A stretch of DNA of 48,526 nucleotides from Pseudomonadales bacterium (GTDB lineage Bacteria; Pseudomonadota; Gammaproteobacteria; Pseudomonadales; Azotimanducaceae): NCBI GenBank assembly GCA_028277965.1, contig JANQFF010000072.1, positions 1-48,526 on the forward strand, read 5' to 3'. Positions 7,895 through 15,561 of the stretch are shown here, one piece after another (the stretch's first letter is position 1; each line of letters opens with the position of its first letter). The notes beneath the pieces were generated by a model that saw only the letters and a list, made by a program, of their open reading frames with translations, was not told where the DNA came from and did no database searches. The position numbers and the translations under genes are program-made.

Positions 7895-10587
7895 TGGCGG
7901 AAAATCCGGATAGAAATGCGCTCAATGAGGACAAGGCCGAGTGGGCTGAAGCCATCGAGACAATCTATGAGGAATATGGGGACGCAGGCGTGCGGGAGAT
8001 CCTGCGCAGCGTTCAGGATCACGCACTTTCACTTAACGTCCCTCTGAACGAAGCGACGCTCAACACACCCTACATCAACACGATTCCACCTGAGAGTCAG
8101 CCGGTCTATCCCGGCAACATCGAACTCGAAGAACGCATTGAGAACATCATTCGCTGGAACGCCATAGCGATGGTGTTGCAGGGCCAGGACCAGGGGACCG
8201 GTGTTGGTGGCCACATTGCGACCTATGCCTCGTGCGCTACGATGATGGAAGTTGGCTTCCACCATTTCTTTCAGGGTTTCGATGACGGGCGCGACCCGGA
8301 CATGATCCTGCCCCAGCCACATGCTGCCCCCGGCATCTACGCGCGCGCGTACCTCGAAGGACGCCTCTCGCTCGAGGAACTCAAAAACTACCGGCGTGAA
8401 CTTGCCGAAGGGGGAGGGCTCTCCTCCTATCCACACCCACGCAGCATGCCGGATTTCTGGGAAATGCCGAATGCCTCGATGGGCCTGTCTACCCCTGCTG
8501 CCATATATGAAGCCCGGTTTGCCAAGTACCTGGAGAACCGCGGTTTGAAGCCGAAAAGCCGGCGCAAGATCTGGTGTTTCATTGGCGATGGCGAATCGGA
8601 CGAGCCGGAAGTTCTCGGCACTATCAACATCGCTGCCCGGGAGAAGCTCAACAACCTGATCCTGGTTGTGAACTGCAACCTTCAGCGGCTGGACGGCCCG
8701 GTACGTGGGAATGGGAAGATCATCCAGGAACTGGAGCGGGCGTTCCGGGGCGCGGACTGGAACGTGATCAAGGTCATCTGGGGCAGCGGCTGGGACGGGT
8801 TGCTCGCGAGGGACAAAAACGGGGTGCTGCGTAAGCGCATGGACGAGTGTCTGGATGGCGACTACCAGATGTACTCGGTACTCCCTGGCGACGTTCAGCG
8901 TGAACATTGGGTTGAAGGTAACCCGGAGCTCGAGCAGATGATGAGTTCGCTGTCCGACGATGAGGTGCGGGCCATCAAGCGCGGTGGCCAGGACAGGAAA
9001 AAGATCTACGCGGCGTTTGACCAGGCGATGCAGGAGCGAGATCGCCCGACCGTTGTTCTCGTGAAGACCGTCAAAGGCGATAAGATGGGAGCGCAGGGCA
9101 AAAACACCGCTCACCAGTACAAAAACATGGCTGCTGATGAGCGGATTCAACTGGCCAGGGAACTGGGCATTCCGATATCGGACGAAGCGGCTGCGCAGGC
9201 AGAGTTTTATTCACCGGATGTGGACAGTGAAGAGGTCCGGTATCTCCGGGAGCACCGGGCTTCTCTTGGGGGACCAGTGCCCCGACGCCGCCAGGTATGT
9301 CCGCCGTTAGCAACGCCGCCGATTGATCGGTTTGACGATATCCTGGGTGGCACTGGCGAGCGAGAGGTGTCGAGCACCATGGTTATGGTGCGATTGCTAA
9401 CGATGCTGTTGAGGGATCCGGATCTTGGTCGATATGTCGTACCGATTGTGCCGGACGAGGCCCGTACGTTCGGCATGGATGGGCTTTTTAACGTGTCGGG
9501 AATCTACTCACCCGAGGGCCAGAAATATAAGCCGGTGGACGCGGACACGCTGCTTCCATACCGGGAAGCAGCGGACGGCCAGATACTGCAGGAAGGAATC
9601 TGTGAGACCGGGGCGATGGCTTCGTTCATGGCTGCGGGCAGTGCGTATGCCGTTCACGGCTTGCCGATGGTGCCTTTCTACATTTTTTACTCAATGTTCG
9701 GGTTCCAGCGCGTAGGGGACATGATCTGGAGTTGTGCCGATATGGGGTGCCGGGGTTTTCTGCTTGGTGGGACTGCGGGACGCACGACGCTCAATGGGGA
9801 AGGCATTCAGCACGAGGACGGGCATTCACATCTTCTCGCAAGTTCCATTCCGAACCTTCTGAGCTTCGATCCTGCTTTCGGGTTTGAAGTAGCGCTGATT
9901 GTGCGTGAAGGCCTGCGCCGCATGTACCAGGAGCAGGAAGATGTTTTCTACTACATGACGCTCTACAACGAGAACTATCCGATGCCGGCCCTGGACGATG
10001 TGGTTCAGAAAAGCGGGTGGAGCAAAGAGGAAATCTGCCAGGGTGTGCTCGACGGTGGTTACTGCTTTTCCAGGGACATCGTCTCCGAAGATGCGCCGAT
10101 GGTTCATCTGCTTGCGAGTGGAACGATCATGCAGCAGGTGCTGAGTGCAAAGCAGCAGCTCATCCAGTCAGGTTTTAACGTCACGGTCTGGAGTATTACG
10201 AGTTTCATCGAGCTGGAACGCGAGGCGCTCGGTGTGGAACGTTACAACAGGCTGCACCCGCTGGATGAGCCCCGAACCGCGGTGGTCAGCCGAATGTTTG
10301 AAAGCGAAGAAGGTGTGTTTGTAGCTGTAAGCGACTGGATGAAGAAACTCGCGCTCGGCCTGCAATCCTGGATCCCGGGCCGGTACGAGGTGCTGGGCAC
10401 AGACGGGTATGGCTTGTCCGAGTCACGCGAGGTACTCAGGGATCACTTTGAAATCGACAGCGGTCATATTGTGCAGGCGGCTCTATCTGCGCTCTTCCGG
10501 GAACGGCTTATTGATGGACAGGTGCTTGAGCAACACCTCTCACAACTGGAAATCCTGACTGACCGGCCGGATCCCAGACTTCGCTGA
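7894..10587 (+). CDS. aceE: Pyruvate dehydrogenase E1 component, homodimeric type (AceE)
   Basis: An 897-residue thiamine-diphosphate enzyme that decarboxylates pyruvate and passes the acetyl group to lipoyl-E2; E. coli AceE is close in length (887). The TPP/Mg motif GDGESDEPE to NCN spans about 231-262. Segments known from the enterobacterial enzyme are kept: VGGHIAT with the active-site His, PHAAPGIYARAYLEGRL, GKNTAHQ in the mobile loop, the Glu in LQEGICETGA, and EDGHSH. All expected catalytic residues appear present. The odd feature is context: no aceF or lpdA lies next to it; it sits between a HIT gene and an SDR/thiolase-like/DUF35 set. It may be the only E1, or a paralogue used with a catabolic operon. 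Confidence 0.95.
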   Translation: MAENPDRNALNEDKAEWAEAIETIYEEYGDAGVREILRSVQDHALSLNVPLNEATLNTPYINTIPPESQPVYPGNIELEERIENIIRWNAIAMVLQGQDQGTGVGGHIATYASCATMMEVGFHHFFQGFDDGRDPDMILPQPHAAPGIYARAYLEGRLSLEELKNYRRELAEGGGLSSYPHPRSMPDFWEMPNASMGLSTPAAIYEARFAKYLENRGLKPKSRRKIWCFIGDGESDEPEVLGTINIAAREKLNNLILVVNCNLQRLDGPVRGNGKIIQELERAFRGADWNVIKVIWGSGWDGLLARDKNGVLRKRMDECLDGDYQMYSVLPGDVQREHWVEGNPELEQMMSSLSDDEVRAIKRGGQDRKKIYAAFDQAMQERDRPTVVLVKTVKGDKMGAQGKNTAHQYKNMAADERIQLARELGIPISDEAAAQAEFYSPDVDSEEVRYLREHRASLGGPVPRRRQVCPPLATPPIDRFDDILGGTGEREVSSTMVMVRLLTMLLRDPDLGRYVVPIVPDEARTFGMDGLFNVSGIYSPEGQKYKPVDADTLLPYREAADGQILQEGICETGAMASFMAAGSAYAVHGLPMVPFYIFYSMFGFQRVGDMIWSCADMGCRGFLLGGTAGRTTLNGEGIQHEDGHSHLLASSIPNLLSFDPAFGFEVALIVREGLRRMYQEQEDVFYYMTLYNENYPMPALDDVVQKSGWSKEEICQGVLDGGYCFSRDIVSEDAPMVHLLASGTIMQQVLSAKQQLIQSGFNVTVWSITSFIELEREALGVERYNRLHPLDEPRTAVVSRMFESEEGVFVAVSDWMKKLALGLQSWIPGRYEVLGTDGYGLSESREVLRDHFEIDSGHIVQAALSALFRERLIDGQVLEQHLSQLEILTDRPDPRLR

Positions 10588-10604
10588 GAAAAGGGGAAAT
10601 GTGA

Positions 10605-11585
10605 ATGGATAGCTTCGAAGGTAAGATTGCTGTTGTCACTGGTGGGGGGACCGGGATGGGACGCGAGATCGTCTGCCAGCTTGTCAAAGAGGGGGCACAT
10701 GTTGCCATGTGCGACGTCTCGGCGGATAACATGGCGGAAACCACTGAGCTTGCTGCCCCACGGGAAGGCGTGCGCGTGACCAGCCATCTGTGCGACGTGA
10801 GTTCCGAAACCCAGATGAACAGATTTCGTGATGAGGTGGTCGAACAACATGACACTCAGCACATTAATCTGCTGTTCAACAATGCGGGGATCGGGGGTGG
10901 CGGTGCTTTTGTGAATCAGGATCGTGATGAGTGGGAGCGGACGTTTGGAGTTTGCTGGTACGGTGTCTACTACGGCTGCCGTGCGTTTATGGACCTGCTT
11001 GTGGCGAGTGACGAGGGGCACGTGATCAACACAAGTTCCGTCAACGGGTTCTGGGCCAGCATTGGGCCGGAAGTGTCGCACACGGCATATTCAGCCGCCA
11101 AGTTTGCGGTCAAGGGTTTTACCGAGGCGCTCATCACCGATCTCAGGTTGAATGCGCCTCACGTGCAGGCGTCAGTTGTCATGCCCGGGCATATCGGAAC
11201 GTCGATAGCGCTCAATACATCACAGGTGCTTGGCAAGGACGGAGCACTGGATATGTCAGCTGAGGACGTGGATGTGATCCGCCGCCAGATGTCTGGGCGT
11301 GGTCTCCCGGTAGACAATGTGCCCGACGATCACATACGCGAGATGATGCATCAGCGGGCGGTGGACTTTCGCGACAAAGCACCGACAACCGCGGCTGATG
11401 CTGCAACGATCATTCTCGACGGTGTCCGAGAAAACCGCTGGCGCATCCTGGTCGGGGACGATGCTGTCGTGTTGGACAGCCTGGTCCGGGAAGCACCTGA
11501 AGACGCGTATGAGCCGGAGTTCATGGAGCGGATCCTGGCGAGTGGTCATATGCAAGGGGTCGTTCGAGGGGGTAACGATGAGTGA
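10605..11585 (+). CDS. Short-chain dehydrogenase/reductase (SDR)
   Basis: A 326-residue classical SDR. The cofactor motif TGGGTGMG is at 12-19, NNAG at 92-95, and the catalytic set is Ser144/145 in NTSSVNG, Tyr162 and Lys166 in AYSAAKFAVKGFTE. About 70 residues longer than the usual 250, with a C-terminal tail holding DAATIILDGVRENRWRILVG, as found in the longer SDRs of acyl-CoA and steroid catabolic clusters. It starts 17 bases after aceE and overlaps the thiolase-like gene by eight bases. It probably oxidises the hydroxy group of the CoA-ester handled by its neighbours. Confidence 0.92.
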   Translation: MDSFEGKIAVVTGGGTGMGREIVCQLVKEGAHVAMCDVSADNMAETTELAAPREGVRVTSHLCDVSSETQMNRFRDEVVEQHDTQHINLLFNNAGIGGGGAFVNQDRDEWERTFGVCWYGVYYGCRAFMDLLVASDEGHVINTSSVNGFWASIGPEVSHTAYSAAKFAVKGFTEALITDLRLNAPHVQASVVMPGHIGTSIALNTSQVLGKDGALDMSAEDVDVIRRQMSGRGLPVDNVPDDHIREMMHQRAVDFRDKAPTTAADAATIILDGVRENRWRILVGDDAVVLDSLVREAPEDAYEPEFMERILASGHMQGVVRGGNDE

Positions 11586-12765
11586 CCGTGACGCTGCCAT
11601 TGTCGGTATATACGAATATCCGGACCGGGATGTTGACGGTGAAGTCAATCCACTGCAGATCAAAGCCGCATGTGCTGCAAAAGCTCTGGCGGACGCAGGC
11701 CTGAGCTGGTCGGATGTCGACGCCATCTACGACGCCTCCGAAGGCGGTCCCATGAATGGGCTCACGATATCTGAGTATTTTGGTATATCGCCAACGGTGA
11801 TTGACACGACCGGTGTTGGGGGGAGTTCGTACGAATTTCATGCTGCTCATGCACGACGCGCCATCAGGGAAGGTAAATGCAAAGTGGCACTTCTCACCTA
11901 CGGCTCCACGGCTCACAGCAATGCGTTTGCAATTGGTGTCGGTGGCCGTGGCGGCGGTGGTACTTCGCCTGTCGACAATATGGAGAGTTTTGCGGGGCAG
12001 ACGCTGGTTTCAAATTACGCCATGGCAGCGCGGCGTCATATGTTTGAGTTCGGGACGACAAGTGAACAACTGGCTGAGATCAGTACAGCCACGCGTTACC
12101 ACGCGATGCGCAGCCCGGACGCTGTTCGGGCAATGGAAGACCTCGAGTTCATCGACATACGTGAAACAACCATCGAGGACGTGGTGAGTTCACGCATGAT
12201 TGCCGATCCGCTGCATCTTCTCGAGTGCTGCATGATTTCCGACGGCGGAGGCGCGGTCGTCATAGCGAGTTCTGAAGTGGCGAGAGATTGTGCCAAACCG
12301 CCAGTCTGGATTCTGGGCTCCGGTGAGGCGACGCAGTATCCGACAAACGGGGGGAGCCTGACTTCCTCGGCTGCGGTTCAGTCCGGCCCGATAGCGTTCG
12401 GTGAGGCGGGTGTTTCGCCTTCTGAGATCGACATCGCCATGATCTACGACTCCTTCAGCATTACAGTTCTGACAATTCTCGAGGATCTGGGTTTCTGCGG
12501 AAAAGGTGAGGGTGGTTCATGGGTTGAAGGCGGTCGCCTCCGGTACGATGAAAGTGGTGGACCGGCGCTCAACACCGACGGCGGAGGTTTGTCCTCCAAC
12601 CACCCGGGCATGCGGGGGATATTCCTTCTGATAGAGGCCGCGCGGCAGTTGCGTGGCGAGTCGACCTCTCAGGTCGATGGGGCGAAGCTCGCTATTGCAC
12701 ACGGGAATGGTGGCATGCTGGGTTCTCGCCATACAGCGGGTTCAATTGTTCTGGGGGGAGACTGA
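11578..12765 (+). CDS. Thiolase-like lipid-transfer protein (SCP-x/Ltp type), possible retro-aldolase
   Basis: A 395-residue thiolase-fold protein. Where true thiolases have the nucleophilic Cys, it has GVGGSSYEFH (80-88), so it probably does not perform ordinary thiolysis. Retained elements are YDSFS (290-294), LEDLGFCGKGEGG, NHPGMRG with His342, and HGNGG (375-379). In steroid side-chain degradation, proteins of this kind (Ltp2) act as aldolases that need a DUF35 partner, and a DUF35 gene follows with a one-base overlap. The ATG at 11578 with GAGGGGG upstream is chosen; it overlaps the SDR by eight bases. Function as an aldolase is inference from family and neighbour. Confidence 0.88.
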   Translation: MSDRDAAIVGIYEYPDRDVDGEVNPLQIKAACAAKALADAGLSWSDVDAIYDASEGGPMNGLTISEYFGISPTVIDTTGVGGSSYEFHAAHARRAIREGKCKVALLTYGSTAHSNAFAIGVGGRGGGGTSPVDNMESFAGQTLVSNYAMAARRHMFEFGTTSEQLAEISTATRYHAMRSPDAVRAMEDLEFIDIRETTIEDVVSSRMIADPLHLLECCMISDGGGAVVIASSEVARDCAKPPVWILGSGEATQYPTNGGSLTSSAAVQSGPIAFGEAGVSPSEIDIAMIYDSFSITVLTILEDLGFCGKGEGGSWVEGGRLRYDESGGPALNTDGGGLSSNHPGMRGIFLLIEAARQLRGESTSQVDGAKLAIAHGNGGMLGSRHTAGSIVLGGD

Positions 12766-13178
12766 TGGCTGACAGATCACCCACACGGCCGCTGCCGAAC
12801 CTCTCAGAGCTCGACACGGCTGAATTCTGGCGCGGTACCCAGGCAAATGAGTTTCGCTACCAGCAATGTGCCAATTGCGACACGATCGTCTGGCATCCGC
12901 GCGCGCATTGTACGGGGTGTGTTAACGGGGACCTCGAATGGCGTGTCTCAGCCGGTGCCGGTGTTGTCTACACGTTCAGTGTGGTCCGTCAGAGCTACCA
13001 CCCGTTTTTCCGCTCACAGGTCCCTTATATTGTCGCTCTTGTGGACCTGGATGAGGGCCCCCGGTTTCTCACAAACATCACCGGCACTACACCCGAAGAG
13101 ATGGACGTTGGCATGCGGGTGCAGATTGTGTGGGAGGAACACGAGGAGGTGCACATCCCCCTCGCGAAACCAATGTAA
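12765..13178 (+). CDS. DUF35 OB-fold/zinc-ribbon protein (thiolase/aldolase partner)
   Basis: A 137-residue acyl-CoA-associated DUF35 protein. The rubredoxin-like zinc ribbon uses Cys35, Cys38, Cys49 and Cys52 (QQCANCDTIVWHPRAHCTGC). The OB-fold follows with VYTFSVVRQSYHPFF and PYIVALVDLDEGPRFLTNI. Such proteins bind thiolase-like partners and are required for the aldolase activity of Ltp2-type enzymes. Its ATG overlaps the thiolase-like stop by one base (TGATG), strong support for a complex. Last gene of the five-gene run; a REP-like palindrome starts two bases after its stop. Confidence 0.92.
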   Translation: MADRSPTRPLPNLSELDTAEFWRGTQANEFRYQQCANCDTIVWHPRAHCTGCVNGDLEWRVSAGAGVVYTFSVVRQSYHPFFRSQVPYIVALVDLDEGPRFLTNITGTTPEEMDVGMRVQIVWEEHEEVHIPLAKPM

Positions 13179-13179
13179 G

Positions 13180-13206
13180 AATCGCGGCTAAAGCCGCTCC
13201 TACAGA
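13180..13206. repeat. REP-like palindrome, copy 3
   Basis: The core reads AATCGCGGCT-AA-AGCCGC followed by TCCTACAG. GCGGCT (13184-13189) pairs with AGCCGC (13192-13197). In reverse complement it matches copy 1 almost base for base. It lies between convergent genes: the plus-strand DUF35 gene ends at 13178 and the minus-strand MaoC-fold gene ends at 13231. It has no T-run of a normal terminator, but its position would let it protect or separate the two 3' ends. Confidence 0.82.
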
Positions 13207-13230
13207 GGTAGATAGATTTAGCTAACTCAT

Positions 13231-13644
13231 TTAAACCGGTAGCAGAACTTTGGCGGTTCCGAAGACGCGTGTTTCGTTGGCATCGTTCGTGACAGTCAGA
13301 TCGATTTCGACCTCACCTGTTTCTTCATCGATATCGGTCACAACCCCGTTGATGAAGTAACTCTGATCGACGATACAGGGAGCACGAAACACCGTGTCGA
13401 CCAGGCGCACTTCTGCTTCGGGTGCCCAGCGGTGGATCATCGCTGACAGAAACCCCTGGCTCATGATGCCTGGGACCAGCGCGCCTGGAAGGCCTTCCTT
13501 TTTGGCCGCTTCGTGGTCGGTGAAACGTGGTCCGTTCCAGCCTGCGGCGACCGCGAAGCGTTTAACGTTAGTCAGGCTCGTATCCGGTTCGAACGCGGGC
13601 AGTTCCTCACCAAAATCCACATCTTTGACGGTTTGAACGGTCAT
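13231..13644 (-). CDS. MaoC-fold (hotdog) protein, second of a pair
   Basis: A 137-residue single hotdog-domain protein of the MaoC/hydratase family. Typical parts are VKRFAVAAGW, GALVPGIMSQGFLSAMI, VDTVFRAP and VEIDLTVTNDANE. The usual catalytic pair sits in a GDxNPxH motif; the matching stretch here is GWNGPRFTDH, so Asp appears as Trp and His as Phe. It overlaps the upstream MaoC-fold gene by four bases (ATGA), which suggests a heteromeric complex such as ChsH1-ChsH2 or HadAB. The pair may act on the same CoA-esters as the convergent thiolase-like operon. Confidence 0.87.
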   Translation of the reverse strand: MTVQTVKDVDFGEELPAFEPDTSLTNVKRFAVAAGWNGPRFTDHEAAKKEGLPGALVPGIMSQGFLSAMIHRWAPEAEVRLVDTVFRAPCIVDQSYFINGVVTDIDEETGEVEIDLTVTNDANETRVFGTAKVLLPV

Positions 13645-14102
13645 GACTGGGGTTTCTCCCTGATAACGACACTCGTGTCTGCGGAGCCGAGGAGGGTCCC
13701 GTCGGGGTCCGAAAACTCCATTCTGTGCACAAAAAACACCATACGGCCGGACCGACCGGTTTTGGTGTAGATATCGTGTAAATGTGTCTTTGCGGTGATC
13801 GGCACACCGGGACGCATGGGTTTGTCCGGCGCTACGGCTTTACCGGCGTCCATGCCCAGCCCCTTGAACTTGGGAAACCCTTCCGGGTTCCGGGTTCTTG
13901 CATTGAAACTCGATGCAATCGTGGGTGGTGCCTGGAAATCCGGATGGGACGGATCAGTAAACCTGGGTGCGGTTTCGCCACAGCTTCTGGCGTAATCAGC
14001 CAGCCGCTCTGCATCCAGCGTGAGTTCGTATTCGTCGAAAACGACGTTGAGAAACTGCTCGCGCAAAGCTTCTACGTCTATTGGTCCGTCTGGATCTGCC
14101 AT
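13641..14102 (-). CDS. MaoC N-terminal-type (FAS1-like) dehydratase domain protein, first of a pair
   Basis: A 153-residue hotdog protein of the FAS1-like dehydratase / MaoC_dehydrat_N type. It shows LRDQ-like N-terminal helices (ALREQFLNVVFDEYELTLD), ADYARSCGETAPRFTDPSHP, APPTIASSF, and the strands HDIYTKTGRSGRMVFFVHRMEFSD. The catalytic-site stretch reads GETAPRFTD, lacking the usual His. The ATG at 14102 has a perfect AGGAGG upstream, so a longer frame reaching 14180 is not used. It lies downstream of coaE in the same direction with a 67-base gap and is translationally coupled to the second MaoC gene. Confidence 0.87.
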   Translation of the reverse strand: MADPDGPIDVEALREQFLNVVFDEYELTLDAERLADYARSCGETAPRFTDPSHPDFQAPPTIASSFNARTRNPEGFPKFKGLGMDAGKAVAPDKPMRPGVPITAKTHLHDIYTKTGRSGRMVFFVHRMEFSDPDGTLLGSADTSVVIREKPQS

Positions 14103-14169
14103 CAGGCCTCCTGTTCGATTGTGATCGATTTGAAATCGGCTTCTGTGTCCCCGAAAACCAGCTCGAGAA

Positions 14170-14769
14170 TCATCCAGCACCGTTTAATTGTTCCCACAGG
14201 TCCTTGAGCTGCGCGGTCAATTGTTCTTCGTTCCCGGAGTTGTCGATAACACTGTCTGCAGATGCTCTTCGAGCATCATTGGAAAGCTGCGCGTCGATGC
14301 GGGCTTCGACCGCGGCAGCGTCGACGCCGTCACGACTCGTGGCGCGCTCAATAGCCACGTCACGATCGACAATTGTGACCCAGACCTCGTCCACCATATC
14401 CTCCCAGCCAGCTTCGAGCAGCACAGCTGCTTCCAATACAATGTGGCGATCGGGGGTATCAACCCGCACAGCCTGAATCTCTTCTTCAGCCATTTTGCGG
14501 ATTGCCGGCCAGACAATGCCGGTCAGTTCCTCAAGCCGATTATCTTCACCGAAGACTTTGCTCCCCAATACCTGGCGATCGATTTCTCCGTCCGCTGCGA
14601 CGACATCTTCACCGAATGTTGAGATCACCTGGTCATACGCCTGTGTACCTTTGAGGTAGGCCTTGTGGCCAAGCAGATCGGCGTCGATGACGTACGCACC
14701 ACAATCGCCGAAAAACCTCGCGGCTGTTGATTTGCCCGACGCTATCCCGCCGGTGAGGCCAATGATCAA
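14170..14769 (-). CDS. coaE: Dephospho-CoA kinase
   Basis: A 199-residue P-loop kinase that phosphorylates dephospho-CoA, the last step of coenzyme A synthesis. The Walker A motif is GLTGGIASGKST (4-15), followed by DADLLGHKAY, the lid segment WPAIRKMAEEEI, and VLEAAVLLEAGWEDMVDEVW. Length matches the family. The frame opens with TTG at 14769, the only start that keeps the conserved MIIGLTGG beginning; the ribosome site is weak. In many gammaproteobacteria coaE sits by pilD, zapD or yacG; here it precedes the MaoC pair, which is unusual but metabolically sensible for a CoA-rich locus. Confidence 0.95.
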   Translation of the reverse strand: MIIGLTGGIASGKSTAARFFGDCGAYVIDADLLGHKAYLKGTQAYDQVISTFGEDVVAADGEIDRQVLGSKVFGEDNRLEELTGIVWPAIRKMAEEEIQAVRVDTPDRHIVLEAAVLLEAGWEDMVDEVWVTIVDRDVAIERATSRDGVDAAAVEARIDAQLSNDARRASADSVIDNSGNEEQLTAQLKDLWEQLNGAG

Positions 14770-14892
14770 TAGGGTGTCCCGAAGTCAGTGCAGCCGATCA
14801 TTTTAGCTGCCGCGGTGGACGAGTGCGAGTGTAGTACCATGCGCCGATAGTCATGGTGAAAGCCTGGACAGAAGCTGAATGGAGGAGAGTTG

Positions 14893-15561
14893 ATGCTCGA
14901 AAACACGAGAGTTGTCGTCACTGGTGGGGCGGGTGTGCTCGGAGCGGCGGTTGCGGATAAGGCAAATACGTTGGGGGCGGACGTCGTGCTTCTTGACGTT
15001 GTTCCGGAATTTGAATCCCCTGTGGGCGAGACGCACACAGTGAATCTCACCGACGCTTCTGCTGTTGCTGCCTGTTTCGACGCGATCGGCACCTTCGACC
15101 GACTGGCCAATATTGCAGGTGGCTTCGACATGGGTCCCACAGTCCACGAAACCGAGGATCAGCTCTGGGACGGTCTTTTTGAAATCAACGTGACGACGCT
15201 CCGGCGGGTGCTGAATGTGGCTGTTCCAAAACTGGTTGATGCTGGCAGGGGCAGCATCGTGAACGTAGGCGCACTGGGCGCGTTGCGTGGAACCGGTAAT
15301 ATGGGTGCTTACACAGCTGCTAAATCGACGGTCATGCGATTGACCGAAGCACTGTCGGATGAAGTGAAAAACAAAGGGATCAACGTGAACGCGGTGTTGC
15401 CCAGCCTTATCGATACGCCACGCAACCGGTCCGACATGCCCGGCGCGGACTTCGATACATGGGTGTCCCCTGACGATCTTGCGAATGTGGTTTGCTTTCT
15501 TCTCTCAGACCGGGCACGCGCCGTCCACGGGGCGCTGGTACCTGTCAACGGCCTTGTCTGA
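14893..15561 (+). CDS. Short-chain dehydrogenase/reductase with altered active site
   Basis: A 222-residue SDR with TGGAGVLG at 10-17, NIAGG near 73-77, and Tyr140 and Lys144 in YTAAK. The catalytic Ser expected 13 residues before the Tyr is replaced: the stretch reads SIVNVGALGA with Ala127 there. It is also shorter than the usual 245-260 residues. It starts at ATG 14893 with GGAGGAG five bases upstream. Its stop overlaps the sulfatase start by one base. It may have weak or altered redox activity, or use a shifted residue; the substrate is unknown. Confidence 0.88.
   Translation: MLENTRVVVTGGAGVLGAAVADKANTLGADVVLLDVVPEFESPVGETHTVNLTDASAVAACFDAIGTFDRLANIAGGFDMGPTVHETEDQLWDGLFEINVTTLRRVLNVAVPKLVDAGRGSIVNVGALGALRGTGNMGAYTAAKSTVMRLTEALSDEVKNKGINVNAVLPSLIDTPRNRSDMPGADFDTWVSPDDLANVVCFLLSDRARAVHGALVPVNGLV

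Noticed and set aside
8029-9150. A 373-codon minus-strand frame inside aceE
   Set aside because: It overlaps conserved AceE motifs including the thiamine site; no recognisable domain or ribosome site of its own.
11578-12765. Annotation as an ordinary acetyl-CoA acetyltransferase
   Set aside because: The nucleophilic Cys region reads GGSS, and the gene is coupled to DUF35, so a lipid-transfer/aldolase-type role fits better.
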